Made by a program: the position numbers and the translations under genes. From positions 1 through 8,088 of the forward strand of contig JAGAYB010000056.1 of assembly GCA_017940705.1 (NCBI GenBank): 8,088 bases of DNA, given 5' to 3'. The notes below the pieces were generated by a model. That model did no database searches. It saw only the letters and a program-made list of their open reading frames with translations, and was not told the DNA's origin. The stretch comes from Selenomonas sp. GTDB taxonomy: Bacteria > Bacillota_C > Negativicutes > Selenomonadales > Selenomonadaceae. Positions 1 to 5,503 of this stretch are shown here, piece after piece. How positions within the stretch are numbered: position 1 is the first letter of the stretch; each line of letters begins with the position of its first letter.

Positions 1-83
1 ATGTTGTTGACGTTGAAAGCACCGATAGCGTAGCCGCCTTCGTAAGCTTTCTTGAACATTTCTTTAGTTCCAACTAATGGCAT
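1..83 (-). CDS. fba: Class II fructose-1,6-bisphosphate aldolase, N-terminal fragment (3' end outside window)
   Basis: Only the first 27 codons lie in the window, read leftwards from the ATG at 83-81. They encode MPLVGTKEMFKKAYEGG followed by YAIGAFNVNN, which is the typical opening of bacterial class II (zinc-dependent) fructose-bisphosphate aldolases. That enzyme interconverts fructose-1,6-bisphosphate with dihydroxyacetone phosphate and glyceraldehyde-3-phosphate in cytoplasmic glycolysis and gluconeogenesis. The start is set by an AGGGGG ribosome binding site (98-93, minus strand) 9 nt upstream; the other ATG at 90-88 is out of frame. An extended -10 promoter lies 53 nt upstream of the start. 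The zinc ligands and catalytic residues lie outside the window, so the call rests on the N-terminus alone. Relatives with a similar N-terminus, such as tagatose-bisphosphate aldolases, are less likely. Confidence 0.9.
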   Translation of the reverse strand, partial: MPLVGTKEMFKKAYEGGYAIGAFNVNN

Positions 84-108
84 TTTTCATTACCCCCTAA
101 TGAATCTT

Positions 109-128
109 GTTCAAATTTTTTGTTGAAC
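109..128. repeat. GTTCAA/TTGAAC inverted repeat in the fba leader
   Basis: GTTCAA at 109-114 is answered by TTGAAC at 123-128, an inverted repeat of 6 bp with an 8-bp spacer. A third copy of GTTCAA lies at 167-172, upstream of the -10. The pair begins at the predicted fba transcript start (about 129), so it could be an operator that blocks RNA polymerase or a small 5' stem in the mRNA. I cannot assign a regulator to it. Confidence 0.45.
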
Positions 129-135
129 CTTATTT

Positions 136-144
136 ATTATATCA
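136..144 (-). promoter_or_regulatory. Extended -10 promoter for fba
   Basis: Read on the minus strand, this is TGATATAAT, a perfect extended -10 element (TGnTATAAT). There is no good -35 at 17 bp (the hexamer there is TACACC); a TTGAAC sits too far away, with 25 bp between. Extended -10 promoters do not need a strong -35. The predicted transcript start is near 129, which gives a leader of about 46 nt before the fba ATG. This would let the aldolase be expressed apart from the upstream uraA-rlu genes. Confidence 0.7.
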
Positions 145-173
145 TAGAAAATACTTCTGGTGTATAGTTCAAG

Positions 174-187
174 TGAAAAATTTTTCA
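174..187. repeat. 14-bp AT-rich perfect palindrome between rlu and fba
   Basis: TGAAAAATTTTTCA is a perfect 14-bp palindrome in the spacer downstream of the pseudouridine synthase stop codon and upstream of the fba promoter. It has no loop, little GC and no following U-tract, so it does not look like an intrinsic terminator. It may be a protein site, an upstream AT-rich element, or chance in AT-rich DNA. Confidence 0.35.
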
Positions 188-212
188 AACAATAATAATC
201 GGTTCGTATCAT

Positions 213-1091
213 TTATAAATCTGCAGTAATGCGAAGAAAATCAGCAGGCGGCTGGGCCGTGATGACGAGATTTTCGCCGGTCATGGGATGACGGAAACTC
301 AGCCGGAAGGCATGGAGCGCCTGACGCTGGATAAAATCCATATTGCCGCCGTATAAATCGTCGCCTAGGAGGGGATGACCAAGGTGGGCCATGTGTACCC
401 GGATTTGATGGGTGCGTCCCGTTTCCAGAGTGAGCTCAAGCAGAGAAAACTCACCGTTATTTTTGATGGTACGATAATGAGTGATGGCCGGTTTCCCCTC
501 AGGGGAGACTTTACGCAGGATGATGCTGGGCAGCGCCCGGGCAATGGGAGCATCAACGGTGCCCTCAGCCGGGGATAGCGTGCCTTTAATAATGGCCAGA
601 TACTGCCGGGTGAATTTTTTTTCGCCTTTAGGTGACAGCAGGTATTGCAGCTGAGGTTCCTTGGCAATGAGCACAAGCCCGCTGGTGTCCCTGTCCAGAC
701 GGTGGACGGGATGGAAGGCGTGCTCCTCGCCGTGGATGGCATACCAATGCAGTACAGCATTGCCAAGCGTGCCATGATTTTCCTGAGGGACAGGATGTAC
801 AAGCTGTCCGGCAGGTTTGTTGACGATGAGAAGCCACTCATCCTCGTAGCGGACATCCAGAGGGATATCTTCGGGGATGATATCGCTGGGGCGCAGAATA
901 TTATAGGTGATGATATCGCCGGTTTTGACTTTTGCCAGCGTGGCTTTGCAAAGCTCGCCGTTAATGGCAAAGGTGCCGGAATTTTTTATCCGCTTCCAAA
1001 TGGTATGGGAAATGCCTTGCTGCGCTTTTAAAAACGCCTTGACGGGCATTGACGTCAAGGCGCTGTCCAGCGTTACTTTTATGTTTGTCAT
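213..1091 (-). CDS. RluA/RluD-family 23S/tRNA pseudouridine synthase
   Basis: This 292-residue protein isomerises uridine to pseudouridine in structured RNA, most likely in 23S rRNA. The family signature HRLDRDTSG is at residues 130-138, with the catalytic aspartate D133. The second active-site block GRTHQIRVHMA is at 225-235, and a YEDEWLLIVNKPAG stretch (82-95) opens the catalytic domain. Residues 1-65 (ISHTIWKRIKNSG, then INGE and VKTGD) resemble an S4-like RNA-binding domain, the RluD/RluC arrangement. The start ATG overlaps the uraA stop as ATGA (4-nt overlap, 1088-1091), and only a weak GAAGAG precedes it, so translation is probably coupled to uraA. Family membership is clear. The exact target uridine (RluD, RluC or a YlyB/YhcT-type paralogue) cannot be told from sequence alone. 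No intrinsic terminator is visible after the stop. Confidence 0.93.
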   Translation of the reverse strand: MTNIKVTLDSALTSMPVKAFLKAQQGISHTIWKRIKNSGTFAINGELCKATLAKVKTGDIITYNILRPSDIIPEDIPLDVRYEDEWLLIVNKPAGQLVHPVPQENHGTLGNAVLHWYAIHGEEHAFHPVHRLDRDTSGLVLIAKEPQLQYLLSPKGEKKFTRQYLAIIKGTLSPAEGTVDAPIARALPSIILRKVSPEGKPAITHYRTIKNNGEFSLLELTLETGRTHQIRVHMAHLGHPLLGDDLYGGNMDFIQRQALHAFRLSFRHPMTGENLVITAQPPADFLRITADL

Positions 1092-2365
1092 GACGCAGAC
1101 TCTTCAGCGTCAGGCAGGTCATTTTCTACGGGCTGGTGAATTTTGCCAATGAGCTGGAAGGTCAGAGACAGGATGATGGCAACAACCGTGGCCAGAGACA
1201 TGCCTTTCAGGGTAACGGTGCCCAAGGTGACGCTGGCAGTGGAAACGCCCAGTCCAAGTACGATGGCCGTGAGCATCAGGTTTATGGGATTGTTGTAGTC
1301 GATGTTGCTTTCAGCAAGTACCCGTATACCGGAAGCGGCAATGACACCGAAGAGCAGCAGGGAAACGCCGCCCATAACCGGCGTGGGAATGCTCTGGATA
1401 AGAGCCGCCAGCTTGCCCAGACAGGACAGGATGATGGCAAAGACAGCCGCGCCGCCGATAACCCATGTAGAAAATACTTTAGTAATAGCCAGTACGCCGA
1501 TGTTTTCACCGTAGGTGGTATTGGGGGTAGAGCCGAAGAACCCGGAGATAATAGTAGATATGCCATTGCCGAGAATGGAACGGTCAAGGCCGGGGTCCTT
1601 TGTCAGGTCACTGCCGACAATATTGCCGGTGACGATAAGATGCCCCACGTGTTCAGCGATAACCACCAAGGCGGCCGGCAGGATGATGAAAAGGGCATCG
1701 GGATTGAATTCGGGAGTGTAGAAGGTGGGCAGGGCAAACCAGGGGGCTCTGGCAACAGTTGACAAGTCAACCATGCCGCAGAAGGCGGCGATGATATAAC
1801 CGCCGACCACACCCAGCAAAATGGGGATAATGGCCAAAAAACCGCGGCAGGCAACGGAGGCGAAAATCGTGATGGCCAGAGTAGCCAATGAAACGAAAAT
1901 CGTTGTGTTGTCGCCTTTGCCGGTCAGCCCTGCCATATCAGCGGCGGTGGGCATGAGCTCCAAGCCGATAACCGCCACGATGGCGCCCATAGCGGCCGGG
2001 GGGAAGAGAACGTCAATCCACTGGGTGCCCACCAGCCTGACGATGAGGCCTACCAGACAGAAGACAACGCCCACGGCGATGAAACCGCCTAAAGCAGCTT
2101 CGTAACTGTATTTTTCCAGTACCAGAAATACCGGGGAGAGAAAGGCAAAGCTGGAACCGAGGTAAGCCGGGATTTTGCCTTTGCACAATGTCAGGTAAAG
2201 CAGGGTGCCGATACCGTTGAACAGCAGGACGGTGGCCGGATTCACATGGAAGAGAATCGGCACCAGTACCGTAGAGCCAAACATGGCAAAAAGATGCTGC
2301 AGGGATAAGGGCAGGGTGGAGAGCAGTGGCAGACGCTCACTGACGCCAATGGTACGATTTTGCAA
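1088..2365 (-). CDS. uraA: Uracil permease (NCS2/UraA family)
   Basis: This integral inner-membrane protein imports uracil, by proton symport in the characterised family member. With the start chosen here it has 425 residues and opens QNRTIGVSERLPLLSTLPLS, very close to E. coli UraA as I recall it. The residues that bind uracil in UraA (E241, H245, E290) correspond to E238 and H242 in AEHVGHLIVTGN and E287 in NTTYGENIGVLAITK, at a constant offset of 3. The sequence is hydrophobic throughout, as expected for the 14-helix NCS2 fold, and NPATVLLFNGIGTLLY and IPTPVMGGVSLLLFGVIAAS are also typical. The start is TTG at 2365-2363, preceded by AAGGAG with 9-nt spacing; a longer frame from ATG 2401 would place that Shine-Dalgarno inside the coding region and add 12 residues absent from relatives. 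It is the first gene of a two-gene unit with the pseudouridine synthase. A related xanthine or other base substrate is possible but less likely. Confidence 0.95.
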   Translation of the reverse strand: MQNRTIGVSERLPLLSTLPLSLQHLFAMFGSTVLVPILFHVNPATVLLFNGIGTLLYLTLCKGKIPAYLGSSFAFLSPVFLVLEKYSYEAALGGFIAVGVVFCLVGLIVRLVGTQWIDVLFPPAAMGAIVAVIGLELMPTAADMAGLTGKGDNTTIFVSLATLAITIFASVACRGFLAIIPILLGVVGGYIIAAFCGMVDLSTVARAPWFALPTFYTPEFNPDALFIILPAALVVIAEHVGHLIVTGNIVGSDLTKDPGLDRSILGNGISTIISGFFGSTPNTTYGENIGVLAITKVFSTWVIGGAAVFAIILSCLGKLAALIQSIPTPVMGGVSLLLFGVIAASGIRVLAESNIDYNNPINLMLTAIVLGLGVSTASVTLGTVTLKGMSLATVVAIILSLTFQLIGKIHQPVENDLPDAEESAS

Positions 2366-2374
2366 AATGATACA

Positions 2375-2380
2375 CTCCTT
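2375..2380 (-). promoter_or_regulatory. Ribosome binding site that fixes a TTG start for uraA
   Basis: The minus strand reads AAGGAG here, 9 nt ahead of the TTG at 2365-2363. This spacing is ideal, and it makes the in-frame ATG at 2401, which has no Shine-Dalgarno of its own, an unlikely start. Confidence 0.8.
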
Positions 2381-2410
2381 ATAAATGAATAGGTAAAACA
2401 TATCTGTAAT

Positions 2411-2439
2411 AATATAGCATAAAAGGGACTTATGTCCAA
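2411..2439 (-). promoter_or_regulatory. Promoter for uraA-rlu
   Basis: On the minus strand, TTGGAC (2439-2434) is followed after exactly 17 bp by TATATT (2416-2411), a good sigma-A-type promoter. The transcript would start near 2404, leaving a leader of only about 38 nt. That is too short for a PyrR-type attenuator. A small inverted repeat GGAC-TTAT-GTCC (2426-2437) overlaps the -35 and spacer and could be an operator. Confidence 0.7.
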
Positions 2440-2580
2440 TAATTGATTGCTTGCAACTAAAATATGGGATTATTTATCATTTTACATACAAAAATGCGGT
2501 AATATACACAAAGTTGTAATGTTAAAATCGGGTTGTGTTTGTTGTAAATGAACAATTTTACATAAAATGTTGAAAATTTA

Positions 2581-2609
2581 TAGACAACCGTCTTTTTTTA
2601 CGCTATAAT
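2581..2609 (+). promoter_or_regulatory. Promoter for lysC
   Basis: TAGACA (2581-2586), one base off the consensus -35, is followed after 17 bp by a perfect TATAAT (2604-2609). The predicted start is near 2616 and the leader about 70 nt. A tandem TTAAACA repeat (2619-2625 and 2627-2633) lies just downstream of the start and could be an operator. The leader ends with an AGGGGGAG ribosome binding site (2675-2682) ahead of the ATG at 2687. Confidence 0.8.
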
Positions 2610-2686
2610 GTGTTACGATTAAACAGTTAAACATAGTAAAGTTGCAAAGCTGACGTATGTTTTTCTGATATTTTAGGGGGAGAGTC

Positions 2687-3916
2687 ATGGCACTTATTGT
2701 AAAAAAATTCGGTGGCAGCTCCGTAGCGACCACGGAAAAAATCATGAATATTGCCAAGCGCGTGCTGGGCGAAAAGAAGCCAGAGGATAAAGTTGTATTG
2801 GTGGTTTCCGCCATGGGCGATACTACGGACGACTTGATTGCCCTGGCTGAAGGTGTTAATAAAAATCCGTATCAGTTCACCCGGGAAATGGATATGCTGC
2901 TGACCACCGGTGAGCAACAGTCGGCAGCGCTGATGGCCATGGCCTTTAAGACGCTGGGACAGCCGGCCGTATCCCTGACCGGGCCGATGGCTGGCATGAA
3001 AACCAATTCCGTCTACACCAAGGGCCGGATTGTGGATATCACGCCGGAACGTGTACATAAGGAACTGGATAAAGGACAGGTCGTTGTGGTGACAGGTTTT
3101 CAGGGCGCAAATGACCTGGGGGATTATGTCACTTTGGGCCGCGGCGGTTCGGATACCTCGGCGGTGGCTTTGGCAGGTGCGCTTAAAGCTGATTCCTGCG
3201 AGATTTTTACCGATGTGGACGGCGTGTATTCCGCTGACCCCCGTATCGTGCCGGGCGCACGGAAGATGAACGAGATTACCTATCATGAAATGCTGGAGAT
3301 GGCGCGTCTGGGCGCTGGCGTTATGCAGCCTCGTTCTGTAGAAATGGGTGAATACTTTGGCATTCCCATTCATGTGCGTTCTACGTTTACCACTGAAGCC
3401 GGTACGTTTATAAGGGAGGATTATACGATGGAAGATAAAGATTTCGTGATTCGGGGCGTGGCCCATGATGAAAAAGTAGCTAAGATTGCTGTGCTGGGCA
3501 TTCCCAATACGCCGGGTATTGCCCATGAGATTTTCTCAGCGCTGGCAGATGCCAATATTGATGTAGATATGATTGTGCAGAGTATCCGCAATATCGAAAA
3601 GAACGTTACGGATATGGTATTCACCGTAGCTGCCGGTGACCTGCCTCAGGCCAAGAAAGTCGTTGACGGCGTAGCCGACAAGCTCAGCGCTGTGGCCGTG
3701 CTGATTGAAGAGGATGTGGCCAAGGTTTCCATCGTCGGTGCCGGCATGCTGGGCAACCCCGGTACGGCAGCCCGTATGTTTGGTGCTCTGTCTGCAAAGG
3801 GCATTAACATTGATATTATCAGCACCTCGGAAATCAGTATTTCCTGCCTGATTAAGGGGGCACAGCTCAAGGAGGCTGTCAATGCCATCCATGATGAATT
3901 CTTCCCGAAACAGTAA
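2687..3916 (+). CDS. lysC: Aspartate kinase (aspartokinase), alpha subunit
   Basis: This 409-residue enzyme phosphorylates L-aspartate with ATP to form aspartyl-4-phosphate, the first step of the lysine, diaminopimelate, threonine and methionine pathway in the cytoplasm. The kinase domain (about 1-245) shows KKFGGSSV (6-13), TTGEQQSAALM (73-83), TLGRGGSDTSAVALAGAL (149-166) and FTDVDGVYSADPR (174-186), all hallmark substrate and ATP-binding segments. Two ACT domains follow: one from about 265 (AVLGIPNTPGIAHEIFSALA) and one from about 346 (KVSIVGAGMLGNPGTAARMF). These are the feedback sites, and the QS at 298-299 is typical of the lysine/threonine-inhibited Bacillus/Corynebacterium alpha2-beta2 type. 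The length matches that monofunctional class; there is no homoserine dehydrogenase fusion. The ATG has an AGGGGGAG site 4 nt upstream. It has its own promoter and a terminator just after the stop, so it is monocistronic. Confidence 0.96.
   Translation: MALIVKKFGGSSVATTEKIMNIAKRVLGEKKPEDKVVLVVSAMGDTTDDLIALAEGVNKNPYQFTREMDMLLTTGEQQSAALMAMAFKTLGQPAVSLTGPMAGMKTNSVYTKGRIVDITPERVHKELDKGQVVVVTGFQGANDLGDYVTLGRGGSDTSAVALAGALKADSCEIFTDVDGVYSADPRIVPGARKMNEITYHEMLEMARLGAGVMQPRSVEMGEYFGIPIHVRSTFTTEAGTFIREDYTMEDKDFVIRGVAHDEKVAKIAVLGIPNTPGIAHEIFSALADANIDVDMIVQSIRNIEKNVTDMVFTVAAGDLPQAKKVVDGVADKLSAVAVLIEEDVAKVSIVGAGMLGNPGTAARMFGALSAKGINIDIISTSEISISCLIKGAQLKEAVNAIHDEFFPKQ
3412..3420 (+). promoter_or_regulatory. 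Internal ribosome binding site in lysC
   Basis: AAGGGAGGA lies inside the lysC reading frame, exactly 7 nt before an in-frame ATG at 3428. It matches the Shine-Dalgarno consensus better than the site ahead of the full-length gene, and it falls at the junction between the kinase and ACT domains, where Bacillus subtilis aspartokinase II is known to start its beta subunit. Confidence 0.8.
3428..3916 (+). CDS. lysC: Aspartokinase beta subunit from an in-frame internal start of lysC
   Basis: An in-frame ATG at codon 248 of lysC, preceded by the strong internal site AAGGGAGGA, would give a 162-residue protein identical to the C-terminal part of the kinase. It starts MEDKDFVIRGVAHDEKVAKI and contains only the two ACT domains. 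In Bacillus subtilis aspartokinase II and the Corynebacterium enzyme such a product is an established beta subunit that assembles with the full-length alpha subunit and helps bind the inhibitory amino acid. The same arrangement is inferred here from the position and strength of the signal; expression is not shown by sequence alone. It shares its stop and terminator with the alpha subunit. Confidence 0.75.
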   Translation: MEDKDFVIRGVAHDEKVAKIAVLGIPNTPGIAHEIFSALADANIDVDMIVQSIRNIEKNVTDMVFTVAAGDLPQAKKVVDGVADKLSAVAVLIEEDVAKVSIVGAGMLGNPGTAARMFGALSAKGINIDIISTSEISISCLIKGAQLKEAVNAIHDEFFPKQ

Positions 3917-3960
3917 ATGACAAATACAAACCGTCCTTAGGGGCGGTTTTATTTTGTCAT
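3917..3960 (+). terminator. Intrinsic terminator after lysC, with a second outer stem
   Basis: The core hairpin pairs AAACCGTCC (3928-3936) with GGGCGGTTT (3941-3949) around a TTAG loop, followed by a U-rich TATTTTG. Outside it, ATGACAAA (3917-3924) pairs perfectly with TTTGTCAT (3953-3960) across a 3 x 3 internal loop. The core is enough to end lysC transcription. The outer arm begins right after the stop codon and may protect the 3' end. Confidence 0.85.
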
Positions 3961-4010
3961 ATTTTAATATACATTTTTGAAAAAATATTGTATACATACA
4001 GTTGTATGGG

Positions 4011-4039
4011 TAGACAGGACAATAATAAACAGTTATGAT
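4011..4039 (+). promoter_or_regulatory. Promoter for the aminotransferase gene
   Basis: TAGACA (4011-4016) and TATGAT (4034-4039) are separated by 17 bp. The -35 is the same hexamer used by lysC. A shifted -10 (TATTAT at 4039-4044) is an alternative. The transcript would start near 4046, giving a leader of about 60 nt. The AT-rich DNA upstream has a perfect TGTATACA palindrome (3989-3996). Confidence 0.7.
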
Positions 4040-4105
4040 ATTATCTGTAAAAGAATTACTTGTGTAGTGAATTGGATTTTGTAGATCAGAGGGGAGCGCT
4101 TGTTT

Positions 4106-5347
4106 ATGACAATGGCAGCCAGTCATGCAGCCAACAAGAAATTACGGGATGCGATTTTTGGAGCTACTGCGGCCTGCAATAAAGCAGCAGAGCAATATGG
4201 CCGGGATAAGGTCGTAAATGCCACCATCGGTATGATGATGGATGATGACGGCCAGATTGCAGTCCTGCCGACCGTGGAGAAGGTTTTCCGCAGCCTCAGC
4301 GCAGAGGATTACTTCCGCTATGCGCCCATTGCCGGTGTGCCGGATTATCTGCAGGAAGTGGAAAAGCTGGTTTTTGCCGATAATCGTCCCGAAGGCTTTA
4401 TTGCCGCCTGCGCTACGGCTGGCGGCACCGGTGCTATCCACCATGCGGTAGCCAATTATGCAGAACGGGGCAATAAAGTGCTGACCTCCGACTGGTTCTG
4501 GGGCACATACAATGTAATCTGCAACGAATGTGGCTGCAAGCTGGTAAACTATGCGCTGTTTGATGAGAATAACAACTTCAATATCGCGGCTTATGCCAAT
4601 AAGGTGTCGGAAATTTATAAGGAACAGGACAGCCTGCTCGTCATCATCAATACGCCGGCCCATAATCCTACGGGCTTCAGCCTGACGGAAGAGGACTGGG
4701 ACCATGTACTGGCGCTGGCCAAGAAATACGCAGCCCGTGGCAAGAAGATGAGTATTCTGGTCGATATAGCTTATATCGACTTTGCCGGAGAGCAGAATGA
4801 GACCCGCCGCTTTATGAAAAAGTTCAGCAATCTGCCGGAAAATGTACTGATTATGGTGGCGTTCTCCATGTCCAAGAGCTATACGACCTATGGTCAGCGC
4901 ACCGGTGCCTTGCTGGCTGTCTCCTCCAGTGAAAAAGTCATCACGGAATTTAGGGATATCAACAAATATTCCAGCCGGGCAACATGGTCAAATATCAATC
5001 GCGGCGCAATGCTGACGCTGGTGAAGATTCAGCAGGATGAGGAGCTGCGCCGTCAGTATGAAAGGGAACGGGAGAACTTTTATCAGACTATCCGTCAAAG
5101 GGCACAGGTGTTCATGACGGAGGCCGGGGAATGCGGCCTGCCGGCGCTGCCGTACAATGGCGGTTTCTTCCTGTCCGTCCCGGCAGATGACCCACAGGCT
5201 GTATGCAATAAACTTCACGATGATTTGATTTTTGCCGTGCCGCTGAAGGCTGGTGTGCGAATAGCTGCCTGCTGTGTATCGGAGGCGAAGATGCACGGCG
5301 TAGCGGAAAAAGTGCTCAAGGCTTTGCAAGCTGTAGAAAACTGGTAA
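4106..5347 (+). CDS. PLP-dependent class I aminotransferase, aspartate/aromatic type
   Basis: This 413-residue cytoplasmic enzyme should transfer an amino group between an amino acid and a 2-oxo acid using pyridoxal phosphate. The fold type I residues fall in order and sit at E. coli AspC numbering minus one towards the C-terminal half: D220 (binds the pyridine nitrogen, in ILVDIAYIDF), Y223, the Schiff-base lysine K257 in FSMSKSYTTYGQR, R265, and R385 for the substrate carboxylate. N187 lies in NTPAHNPTG and a cofactor-phosphate loop AGGTGA is at 105-110. R291 in SSRATWSN aligns with AspC R292, the residue that holds the side-chain carboxylate, so aspartate, glutamate and perhaps aromatic substrates are inferred. 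I start at ATG 4106 because AGAGGGGAG lies 9 nt upstream; TTG 4100 is too close and ATG 4112 too far. It follows lysC but has its own promoter and terminator. Overall similarity to AspC is modest, so the exact substrate is open. Confidence 0.85.
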   Translation: MTMAASHAANKKLRDAIFGATAACNKAAEQYGRDKVVNATIGMMMDDDGQIAVLPTVEKVFRSLSAEDYFRYAPIAGVPDYLQEVEKLVFADNRPEGFIAACATAGGTGAIHHAVANYAERGNKVLTSDWFWGTYNVICNECGCKLVNYALFDENNNFNIAAYANKVSEIYKEQDSLLVIINTPAHNPTGFSLTEEDWDHVLALAKKYAARGKKMSILVDIAYIDFAGEQNETRRFMKKFSNLPENVLIMVAFSMSKSYTTYGQRTGALLAVSSSEKVITEFRDINKYSSRATWSNINRGAMLTLVKIQQDEELRRQYERERENFYQTIRQRAQVFMTEAGECGLPALPYNGGFFLSVPADDPQAVCNKLHDDLIFAVPLKAGVRIAACCVSEAKMHGVAEKVLKALQAVENW

Positions 5348-5360
5348 TAAAATTTTTGTC

Positions 5361-5407
5361 AGGAACCAATTCCTCTATTTATTTTAGAAGGGATTGGTTC
5401 CTTTTTT
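5361..5407 (+). terminator. Strong intrinsic terminator after the aminotransferase
   Basis: AGGAACCAATTCCT (5361-5374) pairs with AGGGATTGGTTCCT (5389-5402) to form a stem of 14 bp with one G-U pair. The loop is about 14 nt and a run of six T (5402-5407) follows. This cleanly separates the aminotransferase from the phosphate genes. Confidence 0.93.
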
Positions 5408-5428
5408 CATGCGCTTTGAAATTTGCGG

Positions 5429-5457
5429 TTGAACAGGTATAGAAATGATGTTATAGT
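5429..5457 (+). promoter_or_regulatory. Promoter for the phosphate uptake operon
   Basis: TTGAAC (5429-5434), 17 bp, then TATAGT (5452-5457) is a good sigma-A-type promoter. The transcript would start near 5463, about 40 nt before the first gene. I see no repeated elements resembling a Pho box upstream, so phosphate control through PhoP/PhoB is not supported by sequence. Confidence 0.75.
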
Positions 5458-5503
5458 AAAATTGTGTGTATGTGATATTTCTTTCGGGAGGACGCAAAAC
5501 AAT

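Larger units (their letters stand above)
2366..2686. other. Divergent AT-rich intergenic region between uraA and lysC
   Basis: This gap of about 321 bp holds the uraA promoter (leftward) and lysC promoter (rightward). Between them (2440-2580) the DNA is strongly AT-rich and I see no ORF, RNA gene or GC-rich hairpin. Short repeats are present: ATTTTACATA occurs twice (2479-2488 and 2555-2564), and TTGTAA-type words recur near 2514 and 2542. They could be sites for a regulator acting on both promoters, but AT-rich spacers give such repeats by chance. There is no lysine riboswitch, T-box or PyrR-like structure. Confidence 0.6.

Noticed and set aside
174..187. AT palindrome as terminator of the uraA-rlu unit
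   Set aside because: Pure AT stem without a loop or a U-run outside it; not a credible intrinsic terminator.
2366..2401. ATG at 2401 as the uraA start
   Set aside because: It would put the AAGGAG site inside the gene and add 12 residues not seen in UraA; TTG at 2365 has the proper spacing.
2627..3526. A 299-codon open frame on the minus strand opposite lysC
   Set aside because: Its protein is rich in His, Arg and Gln with no recognisable domain, and it lies antisense to a clear aspartokinase; it is a codon-bias shadow.
3989..3996. TGTATACA palindrome as a regulator operator
   Set aside because: An isolated 8-bp AT-rich palindrome is expected by chance in such spacers and no second copy supports it.
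3536..4126. Minus-strand frame of 196 codons spanning the lysC end and the spacer
   Set aside because: It runs through a terminator and promoter of plus-strand genes and has low-complexity composition with no family match.
5423..5503. Upstream in-frame ATG at 5423 for the DUF47 gene
   Set aside because: It overlaps the likely promoter (5429-5457) and has no Shine-Dalgarno; ATG 5504 fits the family length.
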